From assembly GCA_009746045.1 (NCBI GenBank), contig RPFO01000938.1, forward strand, positions 846,262 through 910,261: a stretch of 64,000 nt of DNA, given 5' to 3'. This stretch comes from Mesostigma viride. Taxonomy: Eukaryota > Streptophyta > Mesostigmatophyceae > Mesostigmatales > Mesostigmataceae. The stretch's first letter is position 1; every line of letters begins with the position of its first letter. Positions 9,006 through 21,900 of this stretch are shown here, piece after piece. The position numbers and the translations under genes were made by a program. Under the pieces are notes generated by a model, which saw only the letters and a list, made by a program, of their open reading frames with translations, ran no database searches and was not told where the DNA came from.

Positions 9006-11539
9006 AATTACTTCTACTTGAATGTAAAATAATGGAAATAGTAGTGGTACTACTAATAATGTTACTGGAAAGCAGGCCGTATACTAGAGAACTGCCATAA
9101 TTGAACCGACCAGCATTCCATGGGCGAGGCCTGTTTCAATTACTCACAACGGAGTCTCACGACTGATTTCTAGCGTGTTGGACATGATTTCAGGCTGACA
9201 TGCATGGCTTTAGCTAGGAAACAATATGTAGGGCTTCAGACCTCACAGGATTTGATTTCGCACCAACCACAATGTCACCTTGGGTAGGGGTAGCCTGATT
9301 CACTTGCGTCTGTCACAAGTTGGATGCTGCCAGCTCACCGACCCACTAATCACATGTTAGTGCAGCCGCTTGGTATGCCCCAGGATCAATCACGTCATCA
9401 CTGCCTCCATTTGGGTGCCAGGGAGCATGATCGGATGGGCTGGGTCGTGCCTGCTATCTACACTTGATATGGGATGAATGTTACAGTGCCCTTAGTCATT
9501 GATATGGGATGGATGTTGCAGTGCCCTCAGCCATGGATAGGGGATGAACATGTTCTGCACAAACTCATGCCCAAGGTCGCGCCCACAACCCACCTGAGCC
9601 TTGGCACACACGGCACTTCTTTTTTATCCCTTTGTCATCGACACTGGAGAGGCCCTGGTCGCAGAATACGCACTTGACCCCGCCTGAGGACATGATTCAA
9701 GGTGAGGCATGTGGCGGGCGATCCAACGGCAGACAGAAACAACTTTTATTCGCAACGGTGGCTGCATCACCGTGATCTAGATCACGGGAGCAGGCAGATC
9801 TTGCATCCTTTTTTCATCCTTTTCTTTATTCTTAGCTGCGCCCATGACCAGAGTCGGTGCCTGCATTACTATGAGCCGACCTGCAAATTACTGCAAGCTA
9901 CATCATGTTCCAAAGACTACTATATCTAGAACATCCCTGCTGCAGAATGTCTATGGCTAAAGGGCGTGCTGACTATCTGTTAGAAAACTGTAAGTAGGAT
10001 CTTAAAGTGAGTGTGCCAGCTCGGCTGCAGCTCGGCTGCAGTGTGCCAGCTCGGCTTACAGTGAGTGTGCCAGCTCGGCTGCAGAGGCTGACTTAATCGA
10101 TCTTCAAGGGGACCTTGAAGGGGACCTTGAGAACGGGTGTTGTCCAGCGCCAACAGTGCAGCAAGGAATGTAATATGACTTCTCTTTCAAAATTAACACT
10201 CCCCAGGCTATTCCAGACAAGCACACAACTTGGCAAGCAGGAGGGTAGCAAGGGGGAAGAGGGGGGGGGGGGGGTGGGGGGGAAGATAAGCAGCATCTGG
10301 GTAAGGATGGTTTGGTGTCCATGAGCGACAGTCCAAACAAGCCATAAAAACTTATTTTTTAATTTTTATTTTTTATGGCTATTTCTGTCCCCGGGTCTCT
10401 GAACCCAGGCATGTCCTCAAGAACATGTACTCACAAGGTCGGGTGAGATTCTCACTTGCCGCACTGCTTACACAAGGTGGGGTGAGATTCTCACTTGCCG
10501 CACTGCTTACAACGCTATCGGAAGGCAACCCCTTTTGGGGGACCTTTGGGACCCTAACGCATACTACGACGTATGAAACCTTCTGGGATAAAAAAGAGAA
10601 GGGGGAGCGTCCTTTTGTGTCCAAGAGGGGGGGGGGGGGGGGGGGGCACAACATGAACATGCGCGCTCACCGTTTCCCCCGCACGCACTACAAGGCTCTG
10701 GGTTACCCTGCACCGGCCAACCACACATGGAGGGCCAACCACACATGAACCGCGAGGGGTGACCGGCGCGTAAGGGGAGTAGTGATCGAAAATGGTAGAT
10801 GTAAAACACAGGCAGGCACTTGTGATAAGTGCTACAGGCCGCATGTGAATAGAAAAGGCCTCTCGAGTCCCTACTCCCTAGCGGAATTCAGGGACTTGTG
10901 CGAATGGTAGTAAAACAGCATGCACTTGCGGGGCCCCTGGCTGTCTGGACAACGCCCAATTTCCCATGGGCGCACACGCGAGCATCGCACGTGCATGCAA
11001 GCAAATGCATTACTCGCGTGGGTGTACGCAAACGCGCTGGGTGCCTGAAGCAGGCAGGCTCTCATGTGCCCCCAAAGTCCTGGATGCTTGGGGTTGATTT
11101 CTGGCCACATTACAAATCAGCTGAAAATTGTTGGATCGCCATAATAGTGGAATCACTATAACAGTTGGACCAACTCCCTGGATGGCCCCACCACGCATGG
11201 CCCAGCCCAGCATCTACAAGCAGAGATCTGCCAGCCACTTGTCACAATATCGGGCATTCGGAGCGGCCAGCACACATACGGAAGGCACCGGAGTATTCTG
11301 CTAACCTCACCGTGTCACGTGAGGGATGCGTGATAAACGCCAGCAACTAGACTGAAACAAGGGGTGAATACCTGGCAACAGACAAGCAAGTCCAAGTTTG
11401 GCCTAGTAGTCCCACTAAACAACCTTGTGCAGACTCCGTCTGCTAGCGCACACAGATAAGGAATCGGGCCTAGTGCCACCAGCATGGTGGGCCAAGCCAA
11501 GCACGCATGGATCGTCAGCCATGTGTGGAATGCACTCAC

Positions 11540-12449
11540 CTTGGTGCCCAGGTAAATGGACACCCCCGCCGCAGCAGCACCGAGTAATAGTACGACAGCA
11601 GTCTGCAAAGCACACCAGGCACAACAGCTTAAATGGCTGATCTTAGATGCAGTAGGAGGTGACCCTGAGGGTCTCATGCACATAATACCCACAGACGCTC
11701 TATCAAATGAAGACTGTGTAAAATTTTTGACGCAACACTGAGGCCATGCAAAGATAAGCAACCAACATCGAAACATAATAACACCACTTGGCATGGAAGA
11801 AACAAGGAGCTTAAACTGCTATGCATGAACTGGCCATGTTGTATACGCACTGAGTGGTAACGCGTCCATTTCGGACACTCGGAAATGGCGGGCATCTAAT
11901 CAACATAACAGAAATGCATCTGTACATTCCATGTCATATCTGATTTATGCTCCTTTCCCGGCCGTACAAAGCATGGACAGAAGAAACATTAGAGAAGGTG
12001 AAAGAAATTCCGGAAATCCTCAACTTCTACAGAGCAGCCGACGTTGAATTTCAGCAGGCCATTCGCTCGAAACCATGGGTAAATAAAAATAGAAAACAAA
12101 CGTGGGTATATAATCATATAAAACGTACCTGATAGGGAGAGTCGCCTGGCGACAGGAAAGCCAAATGTGGCAGGAGATAAGAATTCACTGGGGTAAGCAG
12201 CATAATGGTGTTTCTTCGAAAGGCGCAGGCCGTATGGGAACTGCAGCGACGGCTCGGATGCCCAGTCAACATGCCGTGCGACTTTTTTGCCCTTCCGCCA
12301 GCAACAGGTTGAGTCGGGACCCTCTGCTCTACTAGCAACAACGCCGAAGTTTTAGCGTTGGAACGTGCGTTAATGCAACCGGTCATGCAGTCAGGAATTC
12401 TGGTGCGGCATCCCGGGAAACTTAACGCTTGAAGCACTTGAGACGTCAT
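11540..12449 (-). CDS. Tentative two-exon fragment of an organelle-type membrane protein
   Basis: Exon A (12449-12129) is 107 codons starting MTSQVLQALSFPGC. It is rich in Ser, Arg, Ala and Thr with few acidic residues, like an organellar transit peptide, and ends at CCCTATCAG before gtacgttt. Exon B (11602-11540) is 21 codons (TAVVLLLGAAAAGVSIYLGT class), a strong single membrane helix, with acceptor tgctttgcag and donor AAG before gtgagtgc. Both join in phase 0. No family was recognised and no terminal exon was identified to the left. A plus-strand open stretch at 11962-12079 lies inside the proposed intron and competes with this model. Confidence 0.35.
11962..12079 (+). other. Possible plus-strand exon, amphipathic helix-like peptide, unrecognised
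   Basis: The frame reads RPYKAWTEETLEKVKEIPEI and continues with a FYRAADVEFQQAIRSKPW tail, then meets a gtaaat donor-like site. The residue composition looks protein-like (charged helix with regular hydrophobics), unlike the surrounding sequence. No phase-matched partner exon was found. Confidence 0.25.
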
Positions 12450-13450
12450 TTTAATTGTCGGTCGATGTTTCCGAAAACACGCGCGTATCACCTTTTCGTG
12501 CAAGCGCTGCCTACATCGACAATATTTCAAGAACACTCGAACACTACTACCCCCTATAAATTAAGCACTTGACCTTGACTTGACCGAAATAACTGGGCTG
12601 CCATCGCATGCCATGCACTTCTGCTTTACGTGCGCGCAATTTATCCTGTGTCTCGCTACAGTGAGATTGGCCCAGATGCAAAATACACGGAGGCAGTGTA
12701 CACGTGGCTGGCGGCCCAGCTGACATGTATCAGCCCTCTTTGTGGATACATGCCGTCCCGGGCGTTCGCAGGAGAAAATGACAAAACACTACATCAGCCG
12801 GCATCAGTGGCATGGCGGCCTCGTGCGGCGAGCCGACGACGTGCTCACAACCCACAACCTCACAGGCACTAGAGACACATACATTACATCCTGGGCGTTG
12901 TAAATGGACAGTTACCTTTTTTTAGCACTCAGGGGCAGGGCTGGGCTGTCAATATTTTATTCGCTACCATGAATTACTGCATAGGTTGTCAAGAGCTGAA
13001 GGTGGTGTCTATGCCGGTCGAGCTTTTATATCCAGCCACGGCCGAAAATGCCGCAACCGTAACGGCAAAGAAATAGACGGCAAGGCTTGTGGGCGGGATG
13101 TGTTTTCAGGTTTACTACTGCTCCCAAGTAAGTGCTTCTTATTTCCCGGGATAAGACGACGGGGTAATTTCTATACTGCGTGTTGGTACGCTGAGTAAGC
13201 TGTGCGCATGTTGGTACGCCGAGTAAGCTGTGCTCTCTTGTTTCTGCTGTGCTTTCTTTCTTTCTTTCTTTCTTCCTGGTTTGTTTGTTTGTTTGTTTAG
13301 CGGCGTACGTCAACTGTCGTGCAACAGCGTTTCTGACCGGCCGTCTTCTTTCTGCCCATCTTTTGACGCGCGGTTGATATGCGCAGGGATGCCAGAGGTC
13401 TGACTATCCTAATCACAAGGCGTTCTGCACGCTACTAGCAAACATGCAGC
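12450..13450. other. Intergenic stretch with no supported gene
   Basis: Nothing recognisable beyond short TTTC and TTTG microsatellites at about 13250-13298. Confidence 0.5.
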
Positions 13451-13464
13451 CTTAGCCACCCGAA

Positions 13465-15325
13465 GAGCCTTTTGATTTGAGGGACGCCGCGGCCCGGGAT
13501 CTCGTCAAAGCCGCCGCTCGAGAACTCGACACACGATTTGCGACTACCAGCGACGGCAGTTCGCGCGAAAACGCAGCCTCGCTGGCATTCGACGCCACAG
13601 ATGACCACAAGCCAGACGGTTTGGCTTTTGCGGAGCTCCTCCAGCAATCCACCATGGGCGCTGCGGAAGAGCGCGTGCTAGACAAGGCGGGCGCCTGCGC
13701 CATGTTCGTGGACGCGCTGGACCGCGTGCTCTCTGCATGGCCTTAGCCGCCTTCCCCTGCTCCCCCTGTGTACTAGCATTCGCAGGATATCTTCTACCAG
13801 TCAAAGGAACCGTAGTGCCCTTGTCAAGGCAGCAAGCGGTATCGAGAGCCTGACCCAGGTGTTGACATCCGCGACCGAGTAGCGCGCATGGCGCCGCATC
13901 GAGGTGGCCAATATGTGTCTCTCCCAGCTCATGTACGAGGCCCCCTTGCGCGACAAATTTCTTGTCACTGGGACGGACACCGCCGTCCAGCGGAGCATCG
14001 AGGCGGCCGCCATGCAGCTGTACGTCCCGAGGGCGCGTATGCGGGTCTGTCCGGTTGCGGCGCGCTGCATATACTTGTCAAGCAGGCCGCGGATGAGACA
14101 AAGCTGCGCGGCCGCCTAAGTATGGAATCATTTAGTTAGACGGGTCCGATTGAGCACACTGTGGCATGCCTCTGGCAAGAAGGAGAAAGGGGGACTCTGC
14201 CCTTTCTTCCTGTTGTGCACACACAGGGATTAAAAGCACTCCGGTGCTCCGTCACTCCTTAAGGAGCTAGCACGTGTTTAATTAATTAACGGATCCTTCC
14301 ATGGATCGATCTTCCCCGCGCTCCACGTGTGCCTCCAGCGCGCGGTGCAAAGGGGCGACTCGATATAGCACACCTGTTTCAGAACGTGTTCATGGTCACA
14401 GACCCGCCATTCAGCCGGACGAGAACCGGTGCGTCATGGCCAGTGCGAGCCGCGTGTGCCAGAATTTGGTGCCAGCGTGTGCGTGGGCGGTCTCGCCCGA
14501 GTATCTGCACGAGGGGCGCAAGTTGCGCCCCTTGTGGGCGATCGCATGCAACTGGTGGCCGCGTGTGGAGCCGTCGGGAGGGCTCCTGGCCAACGGAGTT
14601 CATCCGATCGATCCGCTTCCACAGACGGTCACCTTGACCCGGCTTGCCGGCGCGTGCCCCCACGTGTGCGGGATGTTCCAAGTCGCGACCGCGAAGGGGT
14701 ACCCCTGGTGCAGACCCGGGCGTGCTATGCGATGACCGAGCTAGCTGGCAAAGGACGATGACAACCGCCGCTTCTTTGTGGACCAGGGGATGGTGGAGTC
14801 AGCGCTGGACACGCTGGCGCAGACTATGCGAGGGCCACGACCGGACGCAGATCTCCACCTGCAGGTGTGTTTGTTGATCATGCAGCTGCTCAAGGATGAG
14901 GAGGGCATGGGGCGGGCCAGGTCCGTTCCCAACAAGGACGCCACATGTCGCCTGTTTGTGGACGCACTTCGTTTTCTCCTGGAGCAAGCCGAGTTGGGTG
15001 ATACCTCAGGGGGGTGCACACGGAGCCCTTGGCCGCCATCGTGCGTAACTGGGTCACGGTGATGCATGCACACCCGGCCTTGCGGAAACGGTTTTGGCCG
15101 CGGGGGCGAAAGACGTGCTGATGAAAGGGGCTGCGGTGGCAGAGGTGATGGGAGATGCCAGAGCCGCCGAATTTATCCGGTCTGCGAAGAAGGATCTTAC
15201 GAAGCTAGTTGAAAAGTACGTGTCACGTAAGGCCGTTCAGGGTCCAGGCAAGCATGTCGAGCTCATGCGTCTCGTGTTGCCCGGACGTGAAATGCCCATG
15301 GCCACAATTAGCCTTGCTCAATGAC
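13465..15325 (+). pseudogene. Decayed ARM-like helical-repeat gene interrupted by a repeat insertion
   Basis: Protein-like, GC-rich segments follow one another on the plus strand in shifting frames. 13477-13746 ends KAGACAMFVDALDRVLSAW. 13807-14000 reads ALVKAASGIESLTQVLTSATE, then an in-frame TAG, then IEVANMCLSQLMYEAPLRDK. 14770-15090 reads DLHLQVCLLIMQLLKDEE and DATCRLFVDALRFLLEQ, then shifts frame into AAIVRNWVTVMHAHPALRKR. 15094-15324 ends with AEFIRSAKKDLTKLVEKYV. The recurring (D/N)K-x2-x-C-x2-FVDAL motif and alternating hydrophobic helices suggest ARM/HEAT-type repeats; the exact family was not identified. Several frameshifts, one internal stop and a dispersed repeat at 14146-14290 argue for a pseudogene. 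Unrecognised small introns remain a weaker alternative. Confidence 0.5.
14146..14290 (+). repeat. Dispersed repeat R3 inserted in the ARM-like pseudogene
   Basis: It contains tggcatgcctctggcaagaa, ggagaaagggggactctgcc, cacacacagggattaaaagc, a gtgctccgtcactc block and a terminal taattaattaa. Its first half recurs at 45295-45352 and its second half at 49168-49250. Confidence 0.7.
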
Positions 15326-15987
15326 ATGATTGCTGGCCATAGTGCTGGCCATGCATGTGCTTTTGTCGTTGGCATAATGCTTGAGTACGTGAACGGCCAG
15401 AAGCAGCTAGGTGTTTATTTGCACATTACGGGGGTCACAGTGGGGCTAGGTAGCTACGCATGTCCGACCACGATGGGCCGGGGCATGCACCAATTAAGGA
15501 GTATCAAAGAGAGAACCAAGAGTATAGCTATATGCGAGGGGGGCAGCACACACAACAATCAATCTACTGCATGCATGCATATGTGCACACGTACTACAAA
15601 TAAAGAGTAAGGGCCTGATCGGGACAGTATTATTGTAGTATATGGTTTTCTTAGTTTTTGATATACCGAGTTTGAGTTTTATATTCCGAGCTTACAAGGT
15701 ACATGCATCATCTGGAGGGATCCAGCCAGTGCTCAGGCGGGATATTGAATGGAGGTCAGATTGACAGTCCGGCAACATACAACCTATGATCCCCACACGT
15801 GTCAATTCGTGCAATGCATGCCTTTCCTCGAGCTCAGTTATATACAAGGTTTTCTCTCGATAAATAAGCGTGTGGCCGCTGAGTATATATAGCTCGCTAA
15901 CTGGAAATTATAGCTAATAGCACTGAGCTATGGGGAGCTGGCATGCCCTGTCCTTAAGTTCTTGCAAATGTTCCAAGCAACTATTCA
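15326..15987. other. Short intergenic region
   Basis: AT-richer sequence between the pseudogene and the 3' end of the BRCT-ePHD gene. No feature was recognised. Confidence 0.5.
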
Positions 15988-18900
15988 CTATGAGTCCTGG
16001 GGTGTGGCTACTGGCGTGTTTGCCGGCCTGGCAGACGCATGCACCTGCTCTTCCCCCGTAGCTGGTTGCGTGGGTGCCTGCCCCACGGACGCTTGTGCTG
16101 GAGCACTGTCCTCAGTGGGCCATTGCGATGGGGAGGTTTCCGAGGGGGGTTGTGCATGAGCATGGCCCAGGTGATCGGGGCAGAAGATGATCCATTCGTC
16201 CTGCCGAGCAGCCAAGCACATGAATTCGTTTATAGTGGGCAAGTGCTACGCGTCAACTCAGTGTTCAGGGATCCAGAGGCAACCACAGAGTAATGCACAA
16301 GATGAAGGAATCGATGAAAAGTCCGGATACCGTCTGAGACGCGATCCAGAGAGTCTGTAGGATTCGCTGTTGACAGGAGACAGGCTTCGATACAGAGTTC
16401 CGACAGGATACAGAGGATTGGAGGATGAACACGTGAGCAGAGTGATAGAATTAGAATGGATGGTCACATTAGGCAGAGATGATGCAAGGATGTATGAGTG
16501 ATGCAAGGATGTCAGCTTACCCTGTGGGCCCCAGGCCTGCCCCTCAGCGAGCCTTGTTGACAACATACGGACTAGTGCTACCTGGGGCATTGCCACACCT
16601 GTACAAATTAGGCACCCCGTCTCATTTTGGACCTACTGTCTAAATTGAGCACATGGTAGCAATGTCTGACAGCAAAACCACGGGAGTGGCCTCACCTGCA
16701 CAAAGTGGCAACCGGCCGCCACCGCGCACCCGTAGTGGTAGTTCTGCTTGCACTCCTTGTTGGGCAGCATGCACCCCAGGGTGGCCCCTTTCTCCCGGCA
16801 GCGGCTGCAGGCCTGCTCCCACCCAGGCCAGCAGAGGGTAGCCCAAATGTTGCATGCGGCAGAAGGTAAACAGAAGAAGAAGGATAGGCCAACGGAAGAG
16901 AAAAGTATGCGCAGGCAGCAGACGCATCGTTAGGGCTAGGAAATCAGTAGAGAGGAGACACAAATATCTGTTACCCAGGGAATTGAGCATGAAATGAAAA
17001 AAAATGGGACCACTAGACCCATTCTTAGGCCACTAGACGTGCCAGCCACATTAGCCCCATCTCGCCAGTCAACCCTATCAACCCAGTCCGCCCTGTTAAC
17101 CTGGTCACCGAAACTTGTTTTGTCAGGTTCTTTCATCCATGCCACTCTTGGATGTTTTCATGATGTCCCAGTCTCCCCAATAGTCCACTCGGAAAGTAAT
17201 AACTGATGCTGCTCGCTTGTAGTTATGCCGCCATATGCAGCAACCGATGTAGGTCATTGGTGGCCCTCCCACCTGCCACCAACGATGTGCGGGTTTGAGT
17301 GCCATCACACTGGTAACTAGCGGCCTTATACAGGACTGATGGGGGTCCCGCTTGATGGCCAAGCCATGGTCAACCTCCACAGCAAGCGAAGAGTGCTTTG
17401 CTTCTCTTACGCGTGTTCCATGCTACCTAGCCGGCCCCGCTGGATCAATAAAAGGGAGGTGTGCCTAGTTAAGTAATGGGAAATATGGACGATATCGTGT
17501 TTCCAGGAGCATAGCTAGGGGGCACATTTCTAGTGCCATCAACAAAGTAACTAGTTATCAAGCCAGGGGGAGCCAAAGGGCAGAAGCACCAGCCCACCCA
17601 AAAGCTGCCCCGTGCAGCAGAGCTCGAGGTTCCACAACACTCAGTCATGCAGGCACGCACGTACGCATGAACCCACCGTCATATGACGTATGGAGGAATG
17701 GACACATGCCCACACCCGCACGCACCTTCTTGGCACGGCCCCGCACCTCCTCCAGCACCACGCACACTACACACTATACACTGCACACTACACACTATAC
17801 ACTGCACACTCTACACTATACACTCTACACTCTACACTATCCACTATACATTATACACTATACACTATACACTATACACTATACACTATACACACTACAC
17901 ATTATACACTATACACTATACACTATACACTATACACTATACACTATACACTATACACTATACACTATACACTATACACTATACACTATACACTATACAC
18001 TATACACTATACACTATACACTATACACTATACACTATACACTATACACTATACACTATACACCATACACTATACACTATACACTATACACTACACACTA
18101 TACACTACGCCCACACGCACCATCTTGGCGCCTCGCCGCACCTCCTCCAGCACCTTCTCCAGCCGGTGGTTGGCCGGGTTGAGGTACACGCGGGGGCACC
18201 AGATGGCGCAGTTCTCGTGCACGAAGAACTCGCGCAGCTTCTTGCCGGCGCCTGGCAGGGTGGTGCGGGAGTCGTGGCATGGGCAGACGGAGTCGGGGAG
18301 AAGAGATTACGAGGACGAAAAAAAAAGCGAGGCCGAGATTTGGCCATCCGTAAAGGCCCGATCGTTGATACAGCAGTAGGCGAGAGAGAGAGAGAGGACA
18401 ACGAGGCATTCCCCAGCATGGCTCAAGGTGCCTATGGCCAAAGCTAGGCACTCGGTTTAAGGACATTTGGAGTCACAAATCAAATACTAGAAAGGCTAGA
18501 TGAGCAGAGCAGGTGCAACCGGCACAACGGGCAAGCAAGGAGACGCGGGCTTGGCAGGCTGCATAGACAAGCAGCGGGATACGCAAAGCATTCCATCACA
18601 TGGCAGGTTATGCCTGGCAGGAACCCAAGGTGTTACAGGTTAATTACTCGATTCCACTCACGTCTCCCACCCGCAAAGGGGCCGTAGATCTCCCCCTCCA
18701 CACCCATCTGGTCACCAATCTTGTGGCACAGCGCGCACGGCTTCTGCTGGCGCGCCGCTCGCTCCTCCCGCGTCTCCTCCTCATCCTCCTCTTCCTCCTC
18801 AATGTCGTCAGCGCTATTTCCTTGGCTCCCTGCTCCTTCTGGCGCCATCCCAAAAGGCCCCTGCTCATGAAATAGGCCGGGGCCGTTGCCGCAGGTTCAA

Positions 18901-21900
18901 GGTGCGTGGAGGGAAACCAAGAGGACATTGGGGGGGGGGGGCATGGCAGCATGGATCAGGGCATGTGGCAGGTGACGCATGTGGCCACGTGTATCAACTG
19001 AGAATCATGTGCACACTTACTACATGGGTCCACACTACATGGGGCACCGGTATCAAAACAGCGGGCCATGGAAGAAACGGGCATGAAGTGTGAGCATGCT
19101 CAGAAGAAGACAACAGCCAAACACCCTTTGGGGCATCTCTGGCGTGGCATATAGCTTTTGACGCAGCTGCAGTCATAAACATAAAAAGATGTATGTGTAC
19201 AAACTAAGACTGAGTGAAAACCAGTGACTTCAGAACCTGCATTCATTTTAGTCAACCAGATGCAGCTTCTGAAGTCGCCCAGTCTGCACCTATCCATGAG
19301 ACTCTGAACCAGTATAAAATAGCTGGCAATACGAGACTCTAACTCTAATACAAAGTAGCAGGTGCAGCAGCCACACGCAGAGACACGTAGACTTGGAAAA
19401 CAGGCACGCACCTGCCGCATCCTTCCCCGTCTTCTTTTGCTTGGGTGGCTGCGCCCCCCCCGCTCGTGGCCCCCCCTGGGGCCACGTGTCACCGTCGTGT
19501 TGGCCCCAGCTTTACTCTCTGGTGGCCACGGGCATGATGGGGCGAGCGCAAGCGTGCCGACGTTGGGGATGGGAGGAAGACATCTGAGGAACAAGTGAAT
19601 GATGGCCAGGCCAGCTACACCAACCACGGCCAGCAGAACGCCCCTCACAACACCCGCAACCGCCACAACCCCCAAGGGTACAGAATTGACCGCCCAGAAG
19701 GGGCAAGCCCTCATCCCACCTTCAATCATTAGATAAGGCAGCGCACAGCTCTTGATATCCCCGCCACATATCATGCCATACCCGCGTGGCCCAGCTACCA
19801 CGCCAGCTCACCGCAGCTGATGTCACAGCTACACAGAGAGTCCCTGGTACGGCAAGCGCTTTTGTATGGTGATGCTTAAGCTGTTGAAGCTTGAATAATA
19901 GCAAAGAAAGCCACCGCTTTCTTATATTACTATATTGTTATTATATGTCATGCGATTGAAACTATGGAATCCGGACCATTCTGGCCATGGGACGCCCTCG
20001 CAACCCCAGAGAGAAAGCTCGTGCGCTGCTGTAGCTACCCAAAGACTCATGTCATGGACTGGCTCAGACCTAAACACTCCACAAGGAAACTGGAAGTAGC
20101 CAGTTCTACCATAAAGGGCAAACAATGAAATGTCTCTACTGCCTCCCAGCTCTGCACGGGGCACGTCATTAATCCAGATGGCCCGTCAGATCCCAAAGTG
20201 GAACCCCCCGTGCAAGGACCAGGCCATCAGTTCACGAACGACAAGAGCCACCCGCCAGGCAACATTTTCACACTGGGCCTACATGAAGGACTCCTCGTCC
20301 CAATGCAGGCAAACAACCATCCGTGCAAATACCCGATTTACTTCGCAAACATGAGGCGTTGCGTATTCCGATGTAACAATGAACCTAGCACTCCATACTC
20401 AGCCTACTCTTATGCATACTCAGCCTACTCTTATGCATACTCAGCCTACTCTTATGCATACTCAGCCTACTCTAATGCATGCTCAGCCTACTCTTATGCA
20501 TACTCAGCCTAAACTTATGCATACTCAGCCTTCTCTTATGCATACTCAGCCTACTCTTATGCATACTCAGCCTACTCTTATGCATACTCAGCCTACTCTT
20601 ATGCATACTCAGCCTACTCCTATGCATACTCGCTTATGCATACTCAGCCTACTCTTATGCATACTCAGCCTTCTCTTATGCATACTCAGCCTACTCTTAT
20701 GCATACTCAGCCTACTCTTATGCATACTCAGCCTACTCTTATGCATCACCGATGACTCACCTTTGTGCGAGCGTCCATCGCCACATGATCCACCCCCATC
20801 ATCCCCAGTGGCCACCAAATCCATTTCCTCCCACTCCTCTCCTTCCTGCTCTTCCTCTTCCTCCGCCTCTTCTTCCTCTTCCTCCTCCTCATTATCACTG
20901 TCCTCGCCCTCATCCCCCGTCGCCCCCTCGCTGAACGAGTACTCTGATCTGCTCGCATCCGTGTCCTCGTCTGAGCTAGCCCACAGCTTCCTGCCAGCGA
21001 CCCCATCACCCGAGACCCCGCCGCCTGCCTTATGCCGGCCGCCACCTGCGTTGCTGCCATCGTGGCAGCGGGCAGCGTCCTGGTCCCTGTGCCCTCTGGC
21101 TCGGACATCATTGCCATCAAGGCCGGCATTGCCGCCGGCCCCTGGGTCCCTGGCAGCCTGCGTTGCTGCGTCCCCATCAAGCGGGCCGGCGATGGCGTAG
21201 GCGTCCAAGGGGAGATGCCTCCACTCACGCACGCAGTCCTGGGTGGGCGGGCGGGCGGGCGGGCGGGCGGGCGGGCGGGCGGGCGGGCGGGCGGGCGGGC
21301 GGGCGGGCGGGGGCGGCGGGCGGCGGGCGGGCGGGCGGGCGGGCGGGCGGGCGGGCGGGCGGGCGGGCGGGCGGGCGGGCGGGCGGGCGGGCGGGCGGGC
21401 GGGCGGGCGGCGGGCGGGCGGGCGGGCGGGCGGGCGGGCGGGCGGGCGGGCGGGCGGGCGGGCGGGCGGGTGGGTGGGTTGGGGGGGCCAGGTGCATAGG
21501 CAACAGGGGTAAACAGAGGCATTTGACATGGGTGCATCGGAAAAGGAGCACGAAGCGGTCATCCCACTAATTAGGCAACTACCAGAGTGAGTTACTTGAA
21601 AACGGTATTGTGAGATGTGTGATCACCTGAGACGTGGCAAACCGAGACAGACAAGGCATAGCTCTCCTCCGACCACACAAAGACTTAAGGCTCAAGGACT
21701 TTTGTGGTAATACCACAGCTTCAGATACACCACAGCTTCAGATATACCACAGCATCAATATGCCACAGCTTGAGAAAAAAAAAGAAGAGAAAAGACAAGA
21801 CTCCGTTCTTCTGGCAGATGCATGCCAGAATCCAAGCTTCTTCCGTGGCACATGCCATACCTCCAGCCACTGGGAGGACACCACAGGGATGCCCCACTGG

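Larger units (their letters stand above)
5603..11539. other. Repeat-bearing intergenic DNA with no supportable gene
   Basis: No reading frame here shows convincing codon structure, domains or phase-matched splicing. It holds dispersed repeats (6604-6890 and 8939-9005), a G homopolymer of about 34 bases (8622-8656), a fragment of another dispersed repeat near 7535-7575 (ctccgttgggag...atgtagcacatatcc), short tandem repeats at 10009-10083 (tgtgccagctcggctgcag class) and 10436-10512 (two 39-bp copies), and further G-runs at 10257-10281 and 10626-10646. Confidence 0.6.

Noticed and set aside
17667-18447. Long frames of repeated YTIHYTL peptides
   Set aside because: Pure translation of the ACTATAC heptamer, open in all three frames because the unit has no stop in that strand.
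21032-21570. Frames of repeated GGRA or ARPP peptides
   Set aside because: Translation of the (GGGC)n microsatellite; only the minus-strand part left of 21238 is coding.
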